Source of the DNA: Rheum nobile
Lineage: Eukaryota > Streptophyta > Magnoliopsida > Caryophyllales > Polygonaceae
DNA length: 64,000 nucleotides
Assembly: GCA_027886185.1 (NCBI GenBank)
Contig: WOAB01000052.1
Span: 2,170,001-2,234,000 of the forward strand
Direction: 5' to 3'
This document shows, piece after piece, positions 10,345 through 24,093 of this stretch. A program made the position numbers and the translations under genes. Below the pieces are notes generated by a model that did no database searches, was not told the DNA's origin, and worked only from the letters and a program-made list of their open reading frames with translations. Position 1 is the first letter of the stretch. Every line of letters starts with the position of its first letter.

Positions 10345-13300
10345 AAACTACACTAAAGGCTATTATGCGGACTATGGGCGTTAAGGGATTGACTCTTTTC
10401 CATTTGAAAAGTCACCTCCATGTTCCTTTTTCATGGTTGAGCGCTTTATTAATTTTAACATATGAAATGGAGATATTGTCTCTCTGCACATCACTGTAAC
10501 ACCCCCAAATTTTAACCCATTTGGAAAGGTATTACCGCCAGTGACCTCGGTTTTCACATCGAAGTCATCCCGGGCTTTACCATTGAAACACAATTCATAA
10601 GAACAATTATGATACAAAATTACCATAACTTTCATTTAAAACATAGTCGCGGAATTTCAACACAATTCCAAATGCGATAAAATACAGAGTTATTACAATA
10701 CAGCGGAAGACTTAAAATAATTTACAAGAGTATTGACTTCAGTAGTCAACGCCCAAAGATCGTAGCCTGATTAAAACATTGTCAAAACACCGTTCATCTT
10801 CATAGTCGTTCTAGCCTTCATGGATCCTGCAACCTATCTGATGTGTCGAAACGGACGGACGACACCAACCATGACGATGCAGATAACAAAAATACCGTGG
10901 GTTAGTCTACTGAATAGACTAGCAAGTGACCAAAGCAGAAGGTTCGAAGTAGTCGTGCTAGGTTTAAACTCATCATCCCTCGAATAATAACCGAGTATGA
11001 TAGTCAACCTTCACACTCCTACTGGAATACAACAAGAGATATGCAGAAGAGACGACTCTGGAAGACTGAATCTCCACAGAGACCGACCCGAAAGAGACTC
11101 CAAGAGATTGAGTCTTAAGGAAATATGACAAGTCTGGAACATTTAAAGAATCAAACAACAGCGATTAAAAGCTGACTGAGATGCTTCGGCTCACAACCAA
11201 CCTCACCGCTTACAGCGAATCCAGATCTAAAGGAGAACGTACTACATTCAAGTCTGGATCTTACAGAACCACATAACGATGATTTAAAAACTGACTAAGA
11301 TGTTTCGGTTCACGACCAACCTCATCGCTTACAACGAATCCAGATTGGAAAGAGAACGTACTCTGATCAAAAGTCAAGACGAGCTTTCCTAGCTGCACTA
11401 TTTACTTAGTTACACTACTCGCCAAAGGTATATTAATTAAGTGCTCTCGGGCACCTTATCTTATTTAATTCCAAAACGATTAACACGTTATAAGCTTTTA
11501 ATATATGTCCTTGTCACGCAGGACCCATATCTAAGGAATGAACCTCACCGAGTCCAAACCTCTGAATCTACATCGAAAGAATGAACCTCACAGAGTCCAA
11601 ACTTCTACTATCGCAGGGTCTTGCTCGCCCTTTAAAAGAATGAACCTCACTGAGTTCAAACTTCAACAATCGTTGGGTCTTCATCGCCCTTACAGTTATA
11701 AAGAAACGCGCATGGAACTCTCAGGATCCAGGCGTTCCTACAAATACTCGTGCTAACTAACAGTTACAACACAACCACCGTACAGGATAAATCCACATAA
11801 ATGCCCGGAAGGCGATCACAGATAATAGCGTCGTTCTAACAGATATACAACCTATTATATGATTTTCCAAAACCGTTTATAAAATCTTTTCCAGACATGA
11901 ACAATAATCAGTCCAAATTAATTAACAATTAAGCAATTGATAATTAATGGAAATATGGAATGATAAGCAAGAGCGAACTGCCACTTGCCTGGAGTAGATT
12001 CGGTGATGAATCTGGACGAGACGATTACCGAAAATATCCTTTCCGAGGATATGGCCTATGCCTCAGATTGCTCCAACAGATTACGAGTCCACACGCGATC
12101 CAACATATGACATATTAATTAATCTCAATTAATTTGTCTCGACGAACTCAAGGAATTAAATTCAATAAATTCTTATGATTTTAAATCATAAGAATATTGA
12201 TTGAATTTTCCTAAAGACAGATACGGATAAAAGGGAATCGAAATTATACCGTTCGATCGATCTCGGGTTAAATCTGGACTGGATGTCTAATTGGGCTTTC
12301 GGCCCAACAAGAAGCTAATTAAGCTAAGGGGGCCCCACCTCTTTCTATCTTCCTTCAATCTTCAACAACAACACAGTACGCAACAATTTAAGTGGGGGCC
12401 TACCACTAATTCTTCATCTTCAACCTTCGTACAACCCGAACACCGCAACCCCGACTTCAACAACAGGGAGCGACGGCAGCTCGGCGCAGAGCTTCGCCGG
12501 GAAGGGCGTCTCGACGGCGGAGAGGGCAGCGCGGCGGCGCTGGGAAAGAGAAGCAGCAGCTCCTGTAACGACGGCAGATGGCGGTGGCGACACGCAAGCA
12601 GCGGCGGCGGAGTACAGAAGCTCAGCGCGGCAGCGGCTCGACTTTGTCTTCGCCGGGAAGGAAGGAGACGACGCCAGGAGAGTAGGAGCGGCGGAGCAGC
12701 ACAGCGGCTCGGCTCACGCAGCTCACGAACAGCGGTTCTGGATTGGGTCACCGGCAGGAAAGAGACCGAGAGGAGACGAGACGAGAGGGAGCTGGGGAGA
12801 GAGTTGGGTTCGGTGTGCCTCGACCCCCCTTCCGATCGAGTTCTTATATGCAGCCCAAGGAGGAGGACGTGCCCGACCCAACTTCGACAAGTGTCCCAAG
12901 TTCTGAGGCTGGCATGGACACTCGGCAGAGGCCGGTAATCAAAGTTGTACCGGGAAGTTTGGTATGAGTTTTAAACCCCGGAAATTATATGTTTTTATCT
13001 AAACAAATATTCTAAGTCCCGAAAATACATCGAATGTATTTTATACCACTCACGGAATTATTTCGGACATCATGGATGTTACGGAAAATCCGAACTCCAC
13101 TGAAAGCGAAATAATTAATTTGAACGAAGATTGAGAAAATTACTCAAATACTCTTACTAAAATTAAGATGTATTACAATCACCAAGCTAAAAAAGTCTAC
13201 TGAAAAATACTTGTGTGTAATTGATTTTGCTGTGTTGGATTACAGAAGTACAGACTAGGTAAGCAATCTGGAAATTATTTAACAAGGATATTTACTTGCA

Positions 13301-13669
13301 TTTTGCCTATGAATGATACTTATGCAAGGGATCGTGCCATCTAGTATGGACGAGTATGAACTCAGTATCCTTATCTCAAGCACTTTTCACAAATCTTGAT
13401 TGTAACATTTCCAGCACTATTAACATTTTTTTCTCCCTCTCGTGATGGATTATTGCTAAGGGGTGTTGAGGTGAAGGAGGCCCTGAGAGTACAAATGGAA
13501 GTTCAAACCAAACTACATGAGCGGGTGGAGGTACGCGACAAGAGTCAAAAAACCATTCCTTTCTTTTCTCTAACCTCTTTGAAGTTTTTAATACAAAAAC
13601 TTGTTTCGGCAGGCTGAGAAGCACTTGCAGATTCGGAAATACATGGCGATGCTAGAGAGAGCTTGTAAG
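10345..13669 (+). pseudogene. MYB-CC (GARP/PHR-like) transcription factor remnant
   Basis: Three exon remnants are in order. At about 10,345-10,428, after a CTGCAG acceptor, lies the second half of the MYB/GARP helix region (IMRTMGVKGLTLFHLKSHL); the usual exon-end CAG before GT is CAT. At about 13,460-13,531 is the coiled-coil/LHEQLE exon (KEALRVQMEVQTKLHERVE), ending at a GTACGC donor. At 13,613-13,669 is a shortened next exon (HLQIRKYMAMLE) that lacks the central RIEAQGK part. PHR1-type MYB-CC proteins bind P1BS-like sites in phosphate signalling. The solo LTR at 10,495-13,177 sits in the intron. The first MYB helix, the mutated donor and the deletion indicate a dead copy. Confidence 0.7.
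10495..13177 (-). repeat. Solo LTR of the chromovirus family (2.68 kb), TSD ATCAC
   Basis: On the minus strand it starts TGTAATACATC and ends GGGGGTGTTACA. Identical 5-bp duplications ATCAC flank it at 10,490-10,494 and 13,178-13,182. Its 3' end matches that of the LTR at 3967-6359, and it has a GC-rich central block at 12,420-12,900. No internal region is left, so it is a solo LTR from unequal recombination. ORFs of 129-215 codons in the GC-rich block are chance. Confidence 0.9.
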
Positions 13670-14733
13670 TGTTGGGGTCTCAATCTCGGATGCCAACCGA
13701 TGTCAAATCCTTGAAGGTCTAGCGTTGGAGGGTAATAGTTTCGCCATCACTGAAACTCACAGTGCGTACTTCTTGCACAGTAGCAGACCCAGAGAGATCC
13801 AAGATGATGCTCTTGGAAGAGTCCCTAGTTCAAACTGAAAATGGAAGACCATGATTCCTGTTCAGAGCTTTCAAAACTACTAAGTATAAGGTTGCTCTTG
13901 ATTTGGCTGCTTGGATTATACAGTAGATGTTCAAGGAAATTCATGATGGATTTTTTTTTGCATCTTTATTGGTGTAGAAGTTAGTATAAATTAGATTTAG
14001 AGTACTAATCTGCTACTGACCATCATCAACTGCTGATATGTTTTTCCTTTTCTTCTGATCTTTTGTTGGTTTTCAGTGCGACAAGAATATGTTGATTTGC
14101 ACTGCTAACCATTCCCATGTTTGATTGATATCCGTGTATTGTTAATATAATCTCCTCCTGCAAATATGTTTTTTTTCAGTATTTGGCCAATTTTTGTTTC
14201 ATATGTTTATCAGTCTAGTAGTCTATGCATCTTAATTGTCGCAATTTCTGTTACATTGCATATCAATTTTACACTTTATTGGCTCCTATTGCCTCATAAA
14301 ATTAAGAGAAATATTTTAAAAAATGCTTAACTTTTGTATGGACCTATTAAAGATGAACGAGGTCATGAGTTCGGATCTTCCGTTGTAATGCCTACTGCCT
14401 TTTATTGACCAAAAATCCTCCTATAGAAGAAAAAAAAGATGAACGAGGTCACGAGTTCAGATTTTCCGTTATAATGCCTAGTGCCTTATATAGACCAAAA
14501 AGCCTCCTATAGAAAAAAAAAGATGAATGAGATTCGAAGATAGACATGGATTGGGTTGGCACAAGTTCTTGTATGCATTCTTAGTTAATTGGTCAACTTC
14601 TTGTTGTGAGCTTGTGATTGCTTTCTCGTTGCATTGAAGAAATCATGGTTATTGTAAGTATTTAAAAACTAGGTTATTTTTAGTTGATCTTAAATGGAGC
14701 TAAGAAGTAACAAACACCTACTACACCACATAA
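13670..14733. other. Intergenic, no gene recognised
   Basis: Low coding signal, apart from the tandem repeat at 14,352-14,521. It may contain 3' remains of the MYB-CC gene. Confidence 0.4.
14352..14521 (+). repeat. Two tandem copies of an 84-86 bp SINE-like tail
   Basis: Copies begin GATGAACGAGGTCA at 14,352 and 14,438, and a third partial copy begins at 14,522. Each has a B-box-like GAGTTCGGATCT or GAGTTCAGATTT block and ends in an A-run. This resembles the 3' part of a tRNA-derived SINE; no A box was found, so the class is tentative. Confidence 0.45.
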
Positions 14734-15235
14734 TTGTCATTCAAGGAAATCAACACTATTCTTGACCATGGATCAGACACCAAAGCTATTCCATTGGCAA
14801 ATAACATGGTGAAGCTTGAAGAGGAGATTGTCAATGACAACTATATTGGTGATAGTTATGACAAAAGAAGTCATGACATAGATGATAGCTTCCTTGGTGA
14901 AATGACATTAAAACATCTGAACAAAAAATGCAAAGCTATAAAAGGGAAAGTTACAAGATCATTTGACAAGGCAGTGAGGATCTGAACAACAATATCGACT
15001 TTAGAAATTATAAACTAAAAGCTCATCGACGCTATGAAGAATGAATTCAACCACAAATAATCTTGCGAAGGTACATGTGAGAAAAACAATCTTTGCGAAA
15101 TGAGTTCAAGTACGTTTTCGATCAAAATCAGGAAAAAAATAGTATCCTTGAAAGAAAATATCATAAATGCATAATTTTATGCATTGATGAATGAAAAACA
15201 ACAAGGATAGAAAAACAGAACAAACTATAATGAAA
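14734..15235 (+). other. Possible degraded 5' exon(s) of the MULE A transposase gene
   Basis: An 83-codon open frame (14,734-14,985, no ATG at its start) encodes an acidic, Asp/Lys-rich segment, followed by frames full of stops. It has no recognisable domain. Its position just upstream of the motif-rich DNA and the FAR1 domain makes a 5' exon possible, nothing more. Confidence 0.3.
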
Positions 15236-15603
15236 AATTCATTATGCACCTCACTGCTCTTAGAAGTGCACAAAAAATCATTGTTTCATGCATCACAGAT
15301 ATTGTGTTCTCGTGCACCACTTTAAATAGTGTAAACATTTTTTTATGCATCATATAAAACATGTTTGTGCATCAACCCAAAAGATTTTGTGCATCATAAA
15401 TACCTAAACTTGTGCACTGTGGACTTATCTATAGTTTGTGCACCAATTAATTAAAAAAGTTGCATCTACAAGTAGTACATTGTGCACCACTTTAGCATGT
15501 TCATGTGCACCTTGACTTTTTAGCACTATTTAGTTATTTATAGTGTGTGCATCACAATACACTAAGTTGTGCACTACTGTAACATGATTTTTGTGCATCA
15601 GAA

Positions 15604-15838
15604 TACTTATATGTATTATTTTAATTTTCAAAAATATATTTATTACTGATTTGTATTTATTACTGATTTGTATTTATTACTGATTTGCATCAAAATACTT
15701 TTTGTGCATCAAAATACTTGCGTGAAAATTGAATAAATGCAAATCATGTTATTACTGATTTGTATTTATTTAATTCAAAATATTAGGCAATAAAATACTT
15801 ATATGTATTATTTTAATTTTCAAAAATATATTTATTAT
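15604..15838. repeat. Local direct duplication with TATTTATTACTGATTTG tandem units
   Basis: A segment of about 43 bp ending TTTATTA occurs at 15,604-15,646 and again at 15,796-15,838. Just after the first copy TATTTATTACTGATTTG is repeated three times, and once more near 15,751. Confidence 0.7.
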
Positions 15839-15839
15839 A

Positions 15840-16022
15840 CGTAATATTTTCGGATCGCGGATATCCGGTTAGATATCCGTATCCGGTTCGGATATCCGGA
15901 AAAATGACCCGGATCGGATACGGATAAAAATTAAACGGATTTATTAGGATACAGATTTTTCGGATTCGGGTTGGCGAATTATCGGATCGGACCGACCGGA
16001 TCGGATTTTTTTGCTCACTCCT
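15840..16022. mobile_element. ATCCGG-rich MITE-like fragment
   Basis: The block is made of CGGATATCC/GGATCGG units and ends GCTCACTCCTA, whose reverse complement TAGGAGTGAGC resembles the TAGGG-type ends of the hAT-like MITE at 61,533. No matching left end or 8-bp duplication was found, so it is probably truncated. Confidence 0.45.
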
Positions 16023-16083
16023 AGTGCACATTGAGTTTTTAGACTATTTTGTTATTTACAGTGTATGCATCATAATACACTAA

Positions 16084-16326
16084 GGGGTTGTTTGGTTGTT
16101 GGGGTTGAGGAATGGGGTTGGGAAGGGTTGAAGTTATCAAACCCCTTAATTTTTTTGGGGTTGAAATGAAAAAATGAGGTATGGGAAAAGTTGAGAAAAT
16201 GGGCTTCAAAATTTCATTCCAAAATACTAACCAAACACATAAATTTATCTATCACTTTTCAAATCCATACTTTCTCAACCCGATACCTCATTCCAACCCG
16301 ATATCTAATTTTTACCAAACGCCCCA
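16084..16326. mobile_element. Tourist-like (PIF/Harbinger) MITE, TSD TAA
   Basis: It starts GGGGTTGTTTGGT and its reverse-complemented right end reads TGGGGCGTTTGGT, so the termini are inverted repeats. TAA flanks both sides (16,081-16,083 and 16,327-16,329). The surrounding sequence rejoins to the same CACTAAGTTGTGCAC string seen uninterrupted near 15,565, confirming an insertion into the motif field. Confidence 0.75.
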
Positions 16327-16643
16327 TAAGTTGTGCACAAATGTATGATGAATATGTGCACCTTTAATTATTGTTATTTAGTTTTTAGCATGGTTATAAA
16401 AAAATTGTGCATCAAGTTTTGGATATTTGCGCATTCATATACATAGTTTTGAGCACCACTGTACATTGTATATGTGCAGATCAAAGTATGAATTATTATT
16501 GTTTGTGCAATACTTTGTTGAATGATTGTGCACTTCTATTTATAATTTGTGAACCAAATAAAAAATATTTGTGCATTCAAATTAAAATAATGTGTGCACC
16601 ATCTTACAATGATTTTGTGCACCTTGTATTTCCTTTGTTGCAG

Positions 16644-19600
16644 GGTCTGTAGATACTAGTGAATTTGTTGAGAGGGTAACTGTTATATTTCCAGAAAGTT
16701 CAAAATACTACATTCCTATTTGTGAACAAGAATTGAAGCCTTTTGTAGGACAAATCTTCGCGAGTCTTGAAACTACATTTGAGTTCTATAGGAAATATGC
16801 AACTAAATGTGGATTGGCTGTGCGTCATAGCATAAGCAAAATGCACAGAGATGGCTCAACAATATGGAGATATGTTGTTTGTAGTAGGGAAGGGTTCAAG
16901 AAAGTGTCCCAAAATTTACCTGAGTGCGAGTGTGACTTCAAATCTAGTGCTCAACAAAGCAATAGCAAAAGGGCAAAAAACCGTAGAAGAATATCGAATA
17001 GGTGCGGATGCATATATAAGATAGCCTTCTGTCGTACCGAGTCTAGGGGTTAATGTCAAGATATTTGAGGAAAGGCATACACATCTTTTGATTGATGATA
17101 AAGACAAGCAATTTTTAAAAGGAAACAAACATATTATCACGTTGCATGAAGGTTTCATAATGAAATGTGCTAATGCCAACTCGAGAGTTGCGAAAATCTA
17201 CAAGGTGTACAAGGATATTGTCAACAAATATGCAATTAGGAGCAACACTAATTGATTTCAGAAATTTCAATTAAAGTCTAAATGCATACTTGTTAGGTGG
17301 AGATGCTCCAATGACAATTGAAATTTTCAAGAAGAAACAAGAAACTTGCAATGCATTTTCCTTCGACTATGAAATTGATAGTAAACAATAATTGTGTCGC
17401 CTCTTTTGGTCTGACCCTATAAGCAAAAAGAGCTTCAAGTTATTTGGAGATGTGATCTCAGCGGATGCCACGTACATCACAAATAGGTAAAAAAAATTAT
17501 TCCACATTCATTACCATAGACATGAACATGTACTCTACTGTGGGTGCACCATTTTGTACTCTATTGCACCCCTTGATATACTTTAATGCACAATTTATTG
17601 TGTTATTGGTCCACAGTCTCGATATAATATGGTGCACAGTCTTGCTCTATTACACTGCACTGTTTCTGAGTTATAAGTGCATACTCTTTCTATGGTATTG
17701 GTATACAACTTTGTTATAATATGGTGCACAAACTTCTTATATCACATTGCAATGTTTATTGTGTTATAGATGCACAATCTTTCTATGGTATGGTGCACAC
17801 TTTCCTATGTTAAAGTGCACAATCTAGTTAAAGTGTGGGTGCACAATTTTGTTTTAAAATGATGCACAATCTTAAAAATGATGCATTGCACAACATAATG
17901 TATTTTGAGTGCACAACCTTTAATACTCTAGTGCACCCCTTGATATACTTCAATGCACAATTTATTGTGCTATTGGTGCACAATCTTGTTATGATATGGT
18001 GCATAGTCTCGATATAATATGGTGCACAATCTTGTTATATTACACTGCACTATTTTCTGAGTTATAAGTGCATAATCTTTCTATGGTACTGGTGCACAAT
18101 CTTGTTAGGATATGGTACACAATTTTCTAATATTATACTGTACTATTTACTGTGTTATAGATGCACAATCTTTCTATGGTATGGTGCACAATTTCATGCG
18201 TTAAGGTGCACAATCTAGTTATACGGTGATGCACAAGTTACATTATTAGCGGTGCACAAACCTAGGAAATGATTATAAACTACCTTCTTGGATAGTGATT
18301 GTTGACTACATTACTAAAATAAATTCGTATGGCAAGTACAACATGGTGTTTGTTCCATTTACCGGGGTAGATAATTACAAGAGATTCACCACATTTGTTG
18401 CAAGGTTGATACTGAAGGAGGATGAGGAATCATACACTAGGTTGTTTGATAGCTTCATGAAGGTGATGAAGCATAAGCCTAATATATTCCTAAGTGACCA
18501 AGATGCGGCGGTAAAGATTGCGATTGAGAATGTATTCACCGATGTTGTTCATCGATTCTGTATGTGACACATTATGACGAAGGTTCCGACTAAGGTCGAT
18601 ATAGATGTGGAAAGCAATAAGGAATTCAAGACGAAATTCAACAATGTTGTGTGGAATGCTGAGTTAACGAGGGAGCAGTTTGAGGAAGAGTGGTTTTTGT
18701 TATAAACATTTTGAACTTGAAGAGAAAAACATAGTTTCAGAGGCTGTTTGATCTCATGCATTATTGGATAACTTCTTTTTTCAATATTGTGAAGATGGGA
18801 GGGTTGCTTAGGACACCATCGAGATCAGAGAGCCAAAACAACTTCATCAATACGTTCATAGAGACGAGATGTAATATTGTCCAATTCATGATGTGGTTCA
18901 ACAATGCAATTGAATCTTAGAGACACACACAATAGAAACTGATATTTGATTCGTCCACTTTCGCTCCCACAATGAAGACGCCGTTGAAAATATAGACGGT
19001 TTGTGCATCAATATATACCATCATTGTATACCATCAATGTGTTTTTGGAATCGCAAAAGAAAAATCCATGCTTCTATTTTCTCTTGCTACATTACATGCA
19101 TAAAAAGGAATGACGATGCTCATATATATGAGGTGAGGTGTCCTAATGAAAGATACTATATTGTGCGGATAATTTTGACTGCTAGAGATATTCAATGCAC
19201 ATGCAACAAGCTTGGAAAGTGTGGACTCCCTTGTAGGCACATGTTTTTAATAATGGGCTAGATACATTACCTGACAGATTTGTTTCTTCAAGATGGACTA
19301 AAGATGCTATGCTCAAACATGTATTTGAAATTGATGGTTCTTTGTATGAAGATTGTGTACTCAACAAGATAAAATAAAGTTAATCTTGCATGAATTGTTA
19401 TCAAAGGAGCACAACTTTATTAATGTTATAGAGAATAATACAGAAGGAATGAGAGACTTGTTGGCAATGATTAAAGATCACAGATCCTCTTACCTAAGCG
19501 TCCACAAAAAATGTACAAGTATTGGATCTAGTAAGAGTAAGTTTGAGAGGTTTGTAGGGACAGTATCGACGGATATCAATGTGCTTCCTCCTAAGCAAAC

Positions 19601-19729
19601 ACACAACAAAGGCAGTGGAAAGCGCATTGTGGGTGGAAAAAAGGTTTCAATGGAACATGCAAAGAAGAAAGTGAGAGTGTGTAACAAATGCAATAAAAAA
19701 TATCACAACTTAGAACATGCAAGGAAGTA
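16644..19729 (+). pseudogene. FAR1/FRS-type MULE transposase, decayed
   Basis: An exon opens after a TTGCAG acceptor and encodes a FAR1 DNA-binding domain (FEFYRKYA, VVCSREGF). It continues, after frameshifts, through EERHTH, KCANAN and RLFWSDPIS to the first catalytic Asp (ISADATY), ending at a donor near 17,487. A motif-filled intron follows to about 18.3 kb. Then come YNMVFVPFTGVDN, the second Asp (FLSDQDAA), HRFCM followed by TGA in place of Trp, the catalytic Glu (SRSESQN), a SWIM zinc finger (CTC...CGLPCRH) and a damaged C-terminal zinc knuckle. At least five in-frame stops and several frameshifts make it non-functional. FAR1/FHY3 transcription factors descend from such transposases. 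Confidence 0.85.
17540..18270. repeat. GGTGCACAA motif field in the transposase intron
   Basis: About one motif per 25-35 bases, mostly GGTGCACAAT on the + strand, the opposite orientation to the field at 15.2-16.6 kb. Longer units such as 'AATCTTTCTATGGTATGGTG' recur, so the field grew partly by local duplication. Confidence 0.85.
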
Positions 19730-19739
19730 GCAAATAAAT

Positions 19740-22700
19740 AAATGTGGTGCACAATTCTTTGTGCTTCTGATGCACAAGCAATTACATTTGTGATGCACAA
19801 TTTTGTGTGTTTGTGATGCATAATGCTTTATATTTGTTATGCACAAGACTTTATACTTCGGTGAACAATTTTGTGTGTTTATGGTGCACAATGCTTTGTG
19901 TTTGTAGTGCACAAGACTTTGTATTTGTGTGCAGCTTGAGTTTTTGTACAACATTTTATTATTTACAGTTTGTGCATCACAATATACAATACTATGCACT
20001 ACTATAGGATGATTATGTATACCACTGTAGGATGATTATGTGCGCCTTTAATTTTTAAAGATTAAGGGGACACCCTCCTTCCAAATTTAATTATTTTTAT
20101 GTAATATTTTCTTATTTAATTTGTGTTCATTAAGTTTAAAAATTGAACATCATTTCATCATATATGTTTCTTTATGCACAAGGGTTTATATTATTGTGCA
20201 CAATTATGTGTGGTTTTAATGCACAATACCTCACTTTTATTATGCACATGATTTTACAATAGTGATGCACAATTGAAATTAAACTAGTACACATTTTAAG
20301 TTTATCCCGAGCACAATACATATTGTTACTGGTGCACAACCGAATAGTATAAAGGTGCACAAGACATTAATACTTACACACATTACTCTTTGATTCTGGT
20401 GCACAATAATTTACATTAGTATTGCACAACTTTTCCAAAAATATATGTTGTGCAAGTTTCATCTAGTAAAACTAAAAAAAAAAACTATTTGACAATATGT
20501 TCTTTTTTAACAGAATTGTTCATCACATAAAACACTTTTTTTTTTGCTTTTTTGAGGTTCTTCCTATGTTCTTCAAAATGGGTATGTTTCGTTGGCCTAT
20601 GGATGATGTCTTTACATACTCTGCTAATGTGTTATTTGGACTCGACAATATTGTTGATAAATATCTTCCTCGCAGCATGTTCATCTAATCTTTGTTACCA
20701 ATCGTCAGTCCAGAATTGAAGTAAGTCATCCCATTACCTTTATATGTTTCCATATGAAGCATCACCCAGATACTACAGTCCTTCTTGCTATTTGGATCCC
20801 TCCATGGCATGTGTACTCATTCTGTTTTAACCTTCCCTCATAAGGAAGGATTTGGATTCCAACCCATGATGCACCAGGAATGAGATCATCATTTTCGGTT
20901 GCAAATTGATTGCCAAGGAAACAGATGAATCAAAACAAAAAGAAATAGTTAATTAAAGGTGAACAAAGACTACATTACGATATACTATATGCACAAATTA
21001 ACTGGTGAACAAAATATTTTAACTAGTAAGGAAAAAATAAAGTAATGCGGTGCACAACTTAGAATAGTATGATGAACAATAAAAGGAAGGTTGGTGCAAA
21101 AATTATAGTGAATTGGTGAACAATCAAACTGTTAACTAATGGATCACATTGTAGTGCACAACCTTACTATATGATGATGCACAACAATCAAAAAGCAGTT
21201 CCTCGATTAAAACAAGATATGGTGCACAAGGCTAGTATATAATGGTGAATAAAAGATGACAAGACAGATGCACAAAACAGTTAGTGATGGAAATAAACTT
21301 ACTAGCTCTAAAGGGATATGACCATACTTGTCTTCAACGTCGGTATGAGAATTATCAATAATATCTATTCTGGGATTCTTAGCATTCACAAAAATTATAT
21401 ACAAATGGTTGGACTGAATAATAGGAAAGACATAATGCAAGAAAAATAAAAATTTAACAATAGAATACAATTAGAGATGTAATTAATTAAAAATATAAAA
21501 AGTAAACACATAGTAGCACAAAGATCAAGAAACATACCATCTCAACCACAAATGGTTTTAACCATGGTGTTTTAAGCATGTCATCATTAACCATACTGAA
21601 AAACCAATTATTTATTTCCTCAACTTCAAGGTCAATGTTTTTGACCGTCATGGACTTCATCAAATAAATGAACAAGTTCAAAAGTTAGTCCATCAATCAA
21701 ATGAAAAAAGAAACGTATAATCAAAGTGTAACAAAGTGAAATAGTACACAAGTTATAGTGAACTGGTGCACAAAAGAGTGTGTTGGTGCACGGGGATAAT
21801 GAAATAATTAAATATAGTTGCAAGAAAATATAATTAAAAATCTTATAGACAGAGGTGCACAATAAAATATAGACATGGTGCACAACAAAAGCTAAGGTAG
21901 TGCACAAGTAAGAAACTTTAGAGAAAAAAATGTGTTGCACAACACTGAAACATGTGGTGCATAAACAAAAGAGAAGTAGTGTACAAAATAAGGAGCATAT
22001 GGTGCACAACAAAAGCAAAGGTGGTGCACTTGTAAAACACTTGGAAGGAATTGTGTGGTGCACAACACTGAAAACATATGGTGTACAAACAAAAGGCAAA
22101 GTAGTGCACAAAAATACATAATCTAGTGAGCAAAGTCAGTAGAGGAGAAAGGATGTTAGGAAAAACTAAATAAAATTGATGCATAAATTTTACAAAAAAA
22201 AAATCCACAAAAATAATATGACACTAATACCTTTCCGATGGTTGCAACTATCTGGAGATAGTGAAATCAATCCCCAAATCAAAGGATGGAGGGGTGAAAT
22301 TTCTAGAAACTTTAGACTTCTCTGACTTATTTTGCTTTGGTTGCTCCTTCGATTGTTCATCATCACTTATTGTCCTTTCATTATCCACCTCCTTCTTAGA
22401 AAATTGGGATTCATGGATCTCCTCCTCTCTATGCTCCTTTGATGTGTCCTTCTCCATGTGGTTGTCTTTGCATGCAGCCTTATCAATCTCATCCTTATCC
22501 TTACCCATGTCCTCATCCACATCCTTCTTTTGTTCTTCCCCTTCCTTACCTTGATCATCTTCGTCTCCTTCATCCCTCTTCCCAACACTACTCGTGTCGT
22601 GATGATCATCATCCTCCCCTTCCTTAATGTCATCTGCATCCTTGTCCTCCACTTCTTCTCCTTCATCCTTCATTCCATCCTTCTTTCTTCCCGTCTACCT

Positions 22701-24003
22701 CTTTTCTTTCTTCATAAATAATATTTGAATATCTTTCCTCACCAGCAAAGATATCAACTTCATCTTCTTCCTTGTCATCAACAATCTCAAATAGGATGGA
22801 AGAGTTGTGCATGTGAGTATCACTCTCTGCATCCTTCTTGTCATTAGCAACCTCATCTTTCCTTTCTTCCATACCAGAAGAGATATTAACAACCTAGTCT
22901 CTTGAACTACATCATATGTGGTCCTAGCGTCGGTGCATGTGAGTATCCCTCTCTAAGTAAAAGTCATTAGTGAATGGTGTCTGAGTTTCCTCAATAGGAC
23001 CCTCGTTTGACATCATGAACTTCACCTCAACCTCGTCATTTCACTTCATAACAAAAGGATCCTAGAAGAACCTATCCTATCTATCTTGAGACTGAGAAGA
23101 TTGACGCTGAGAGCTAGAAAGAATCCTAAAGTTGATAATCTTCTCAATTTCATCATTGATTTTCTAGAATGTGAAAGCCTCAGATACACTCTTAGGCGCC
23201 TCCTTGATGTGCTGGTAGAACTTCCTGATATATTCCGCAATTACACGTGCCAAATCAGCATGATTACAAGTGTAATTGTAAAAGTTTGAGTCATCTCCAT
23301 CACAACCTAGATCAAGATCCACATCACCTTCAATGGCAGGATTAGTCTCATCATGTTCCTCAACAATAGGAGCTGGTGGCTTTGGTAGTGGAGCAGGGGG
23401 TGCGAGGTTTGGTGGTGCTATAACATACCTTAGATCGAATCCACCAAGTTTAAGCTTGTCCTTCTCCCTCTTCTTGAAGATATCATATGTGTAGCAACTG
23501 CTAATAAGGTATCGTCTCTCTATCATCTCTCCCATCCGATTAACTTTGTCATAATACAAAGTCTAGTGAAAGAAAAAAGAAACATGTTATAATGGCGCAC
23601 AAAGATAAAAATACAAGTGCACACAAGATAAAAAGAAAGAATGGTGCACAACTTAAGGAAAAACGAGTACACAATTAAATATAGAGCACAAAACTCTTAT
23701 ACTATGGTGCACAAAGATTACATTACAAATGCACAACATTTTCTTCTAACAGTGCACAAGCCCTTTTATAATGGTGCACAAAACTGAGATTAATGATGCA
23801 CATAATTCTTTTATAATGGTGCACAACAAAACATATGATGTGGTGCAAAAAACTATGGTATGATGGTTCACAAAAGATTGCAAGACAGATGTAAAACAAC
23901 TTTATATAAGATTGAACAAACTCTAATGTCAGGGAACACAACATAGTGTGCATATCAATATAAACATGAGGCACAATACACACAAGCACACACATATATA
24001 TAA

Positions 24004-24093
<90 letters not shown>

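Larger units (their letters stand above)
15242..16640. repeat. Dispersed TTGTGCACC / TTGTGCATC motif field
   Basis: Irregularly spaced copies, about every 20-45 bases, lie upstream of the FAR1-domain exon and mostly read TTGTGCACC or TTGTGCATC on the + strand. The field is interrupted by a block of ATCCGG units and by a MITE, both later insertions. Confidence 0.85.

Noticed and set aside
12291..12967. Open frames of 129-215 codons on both strands
   Set aside because: They lie in the GC-rich block of a solo LTR with confirmed TSD; composition explains them and no domain is seen.
21630..22208. Cys-rich minus-strand frames up to 159 codons
   Set aside because: They are translations of the GGTGCACAA motif field (repeated CTT, LCT and VHH strings).
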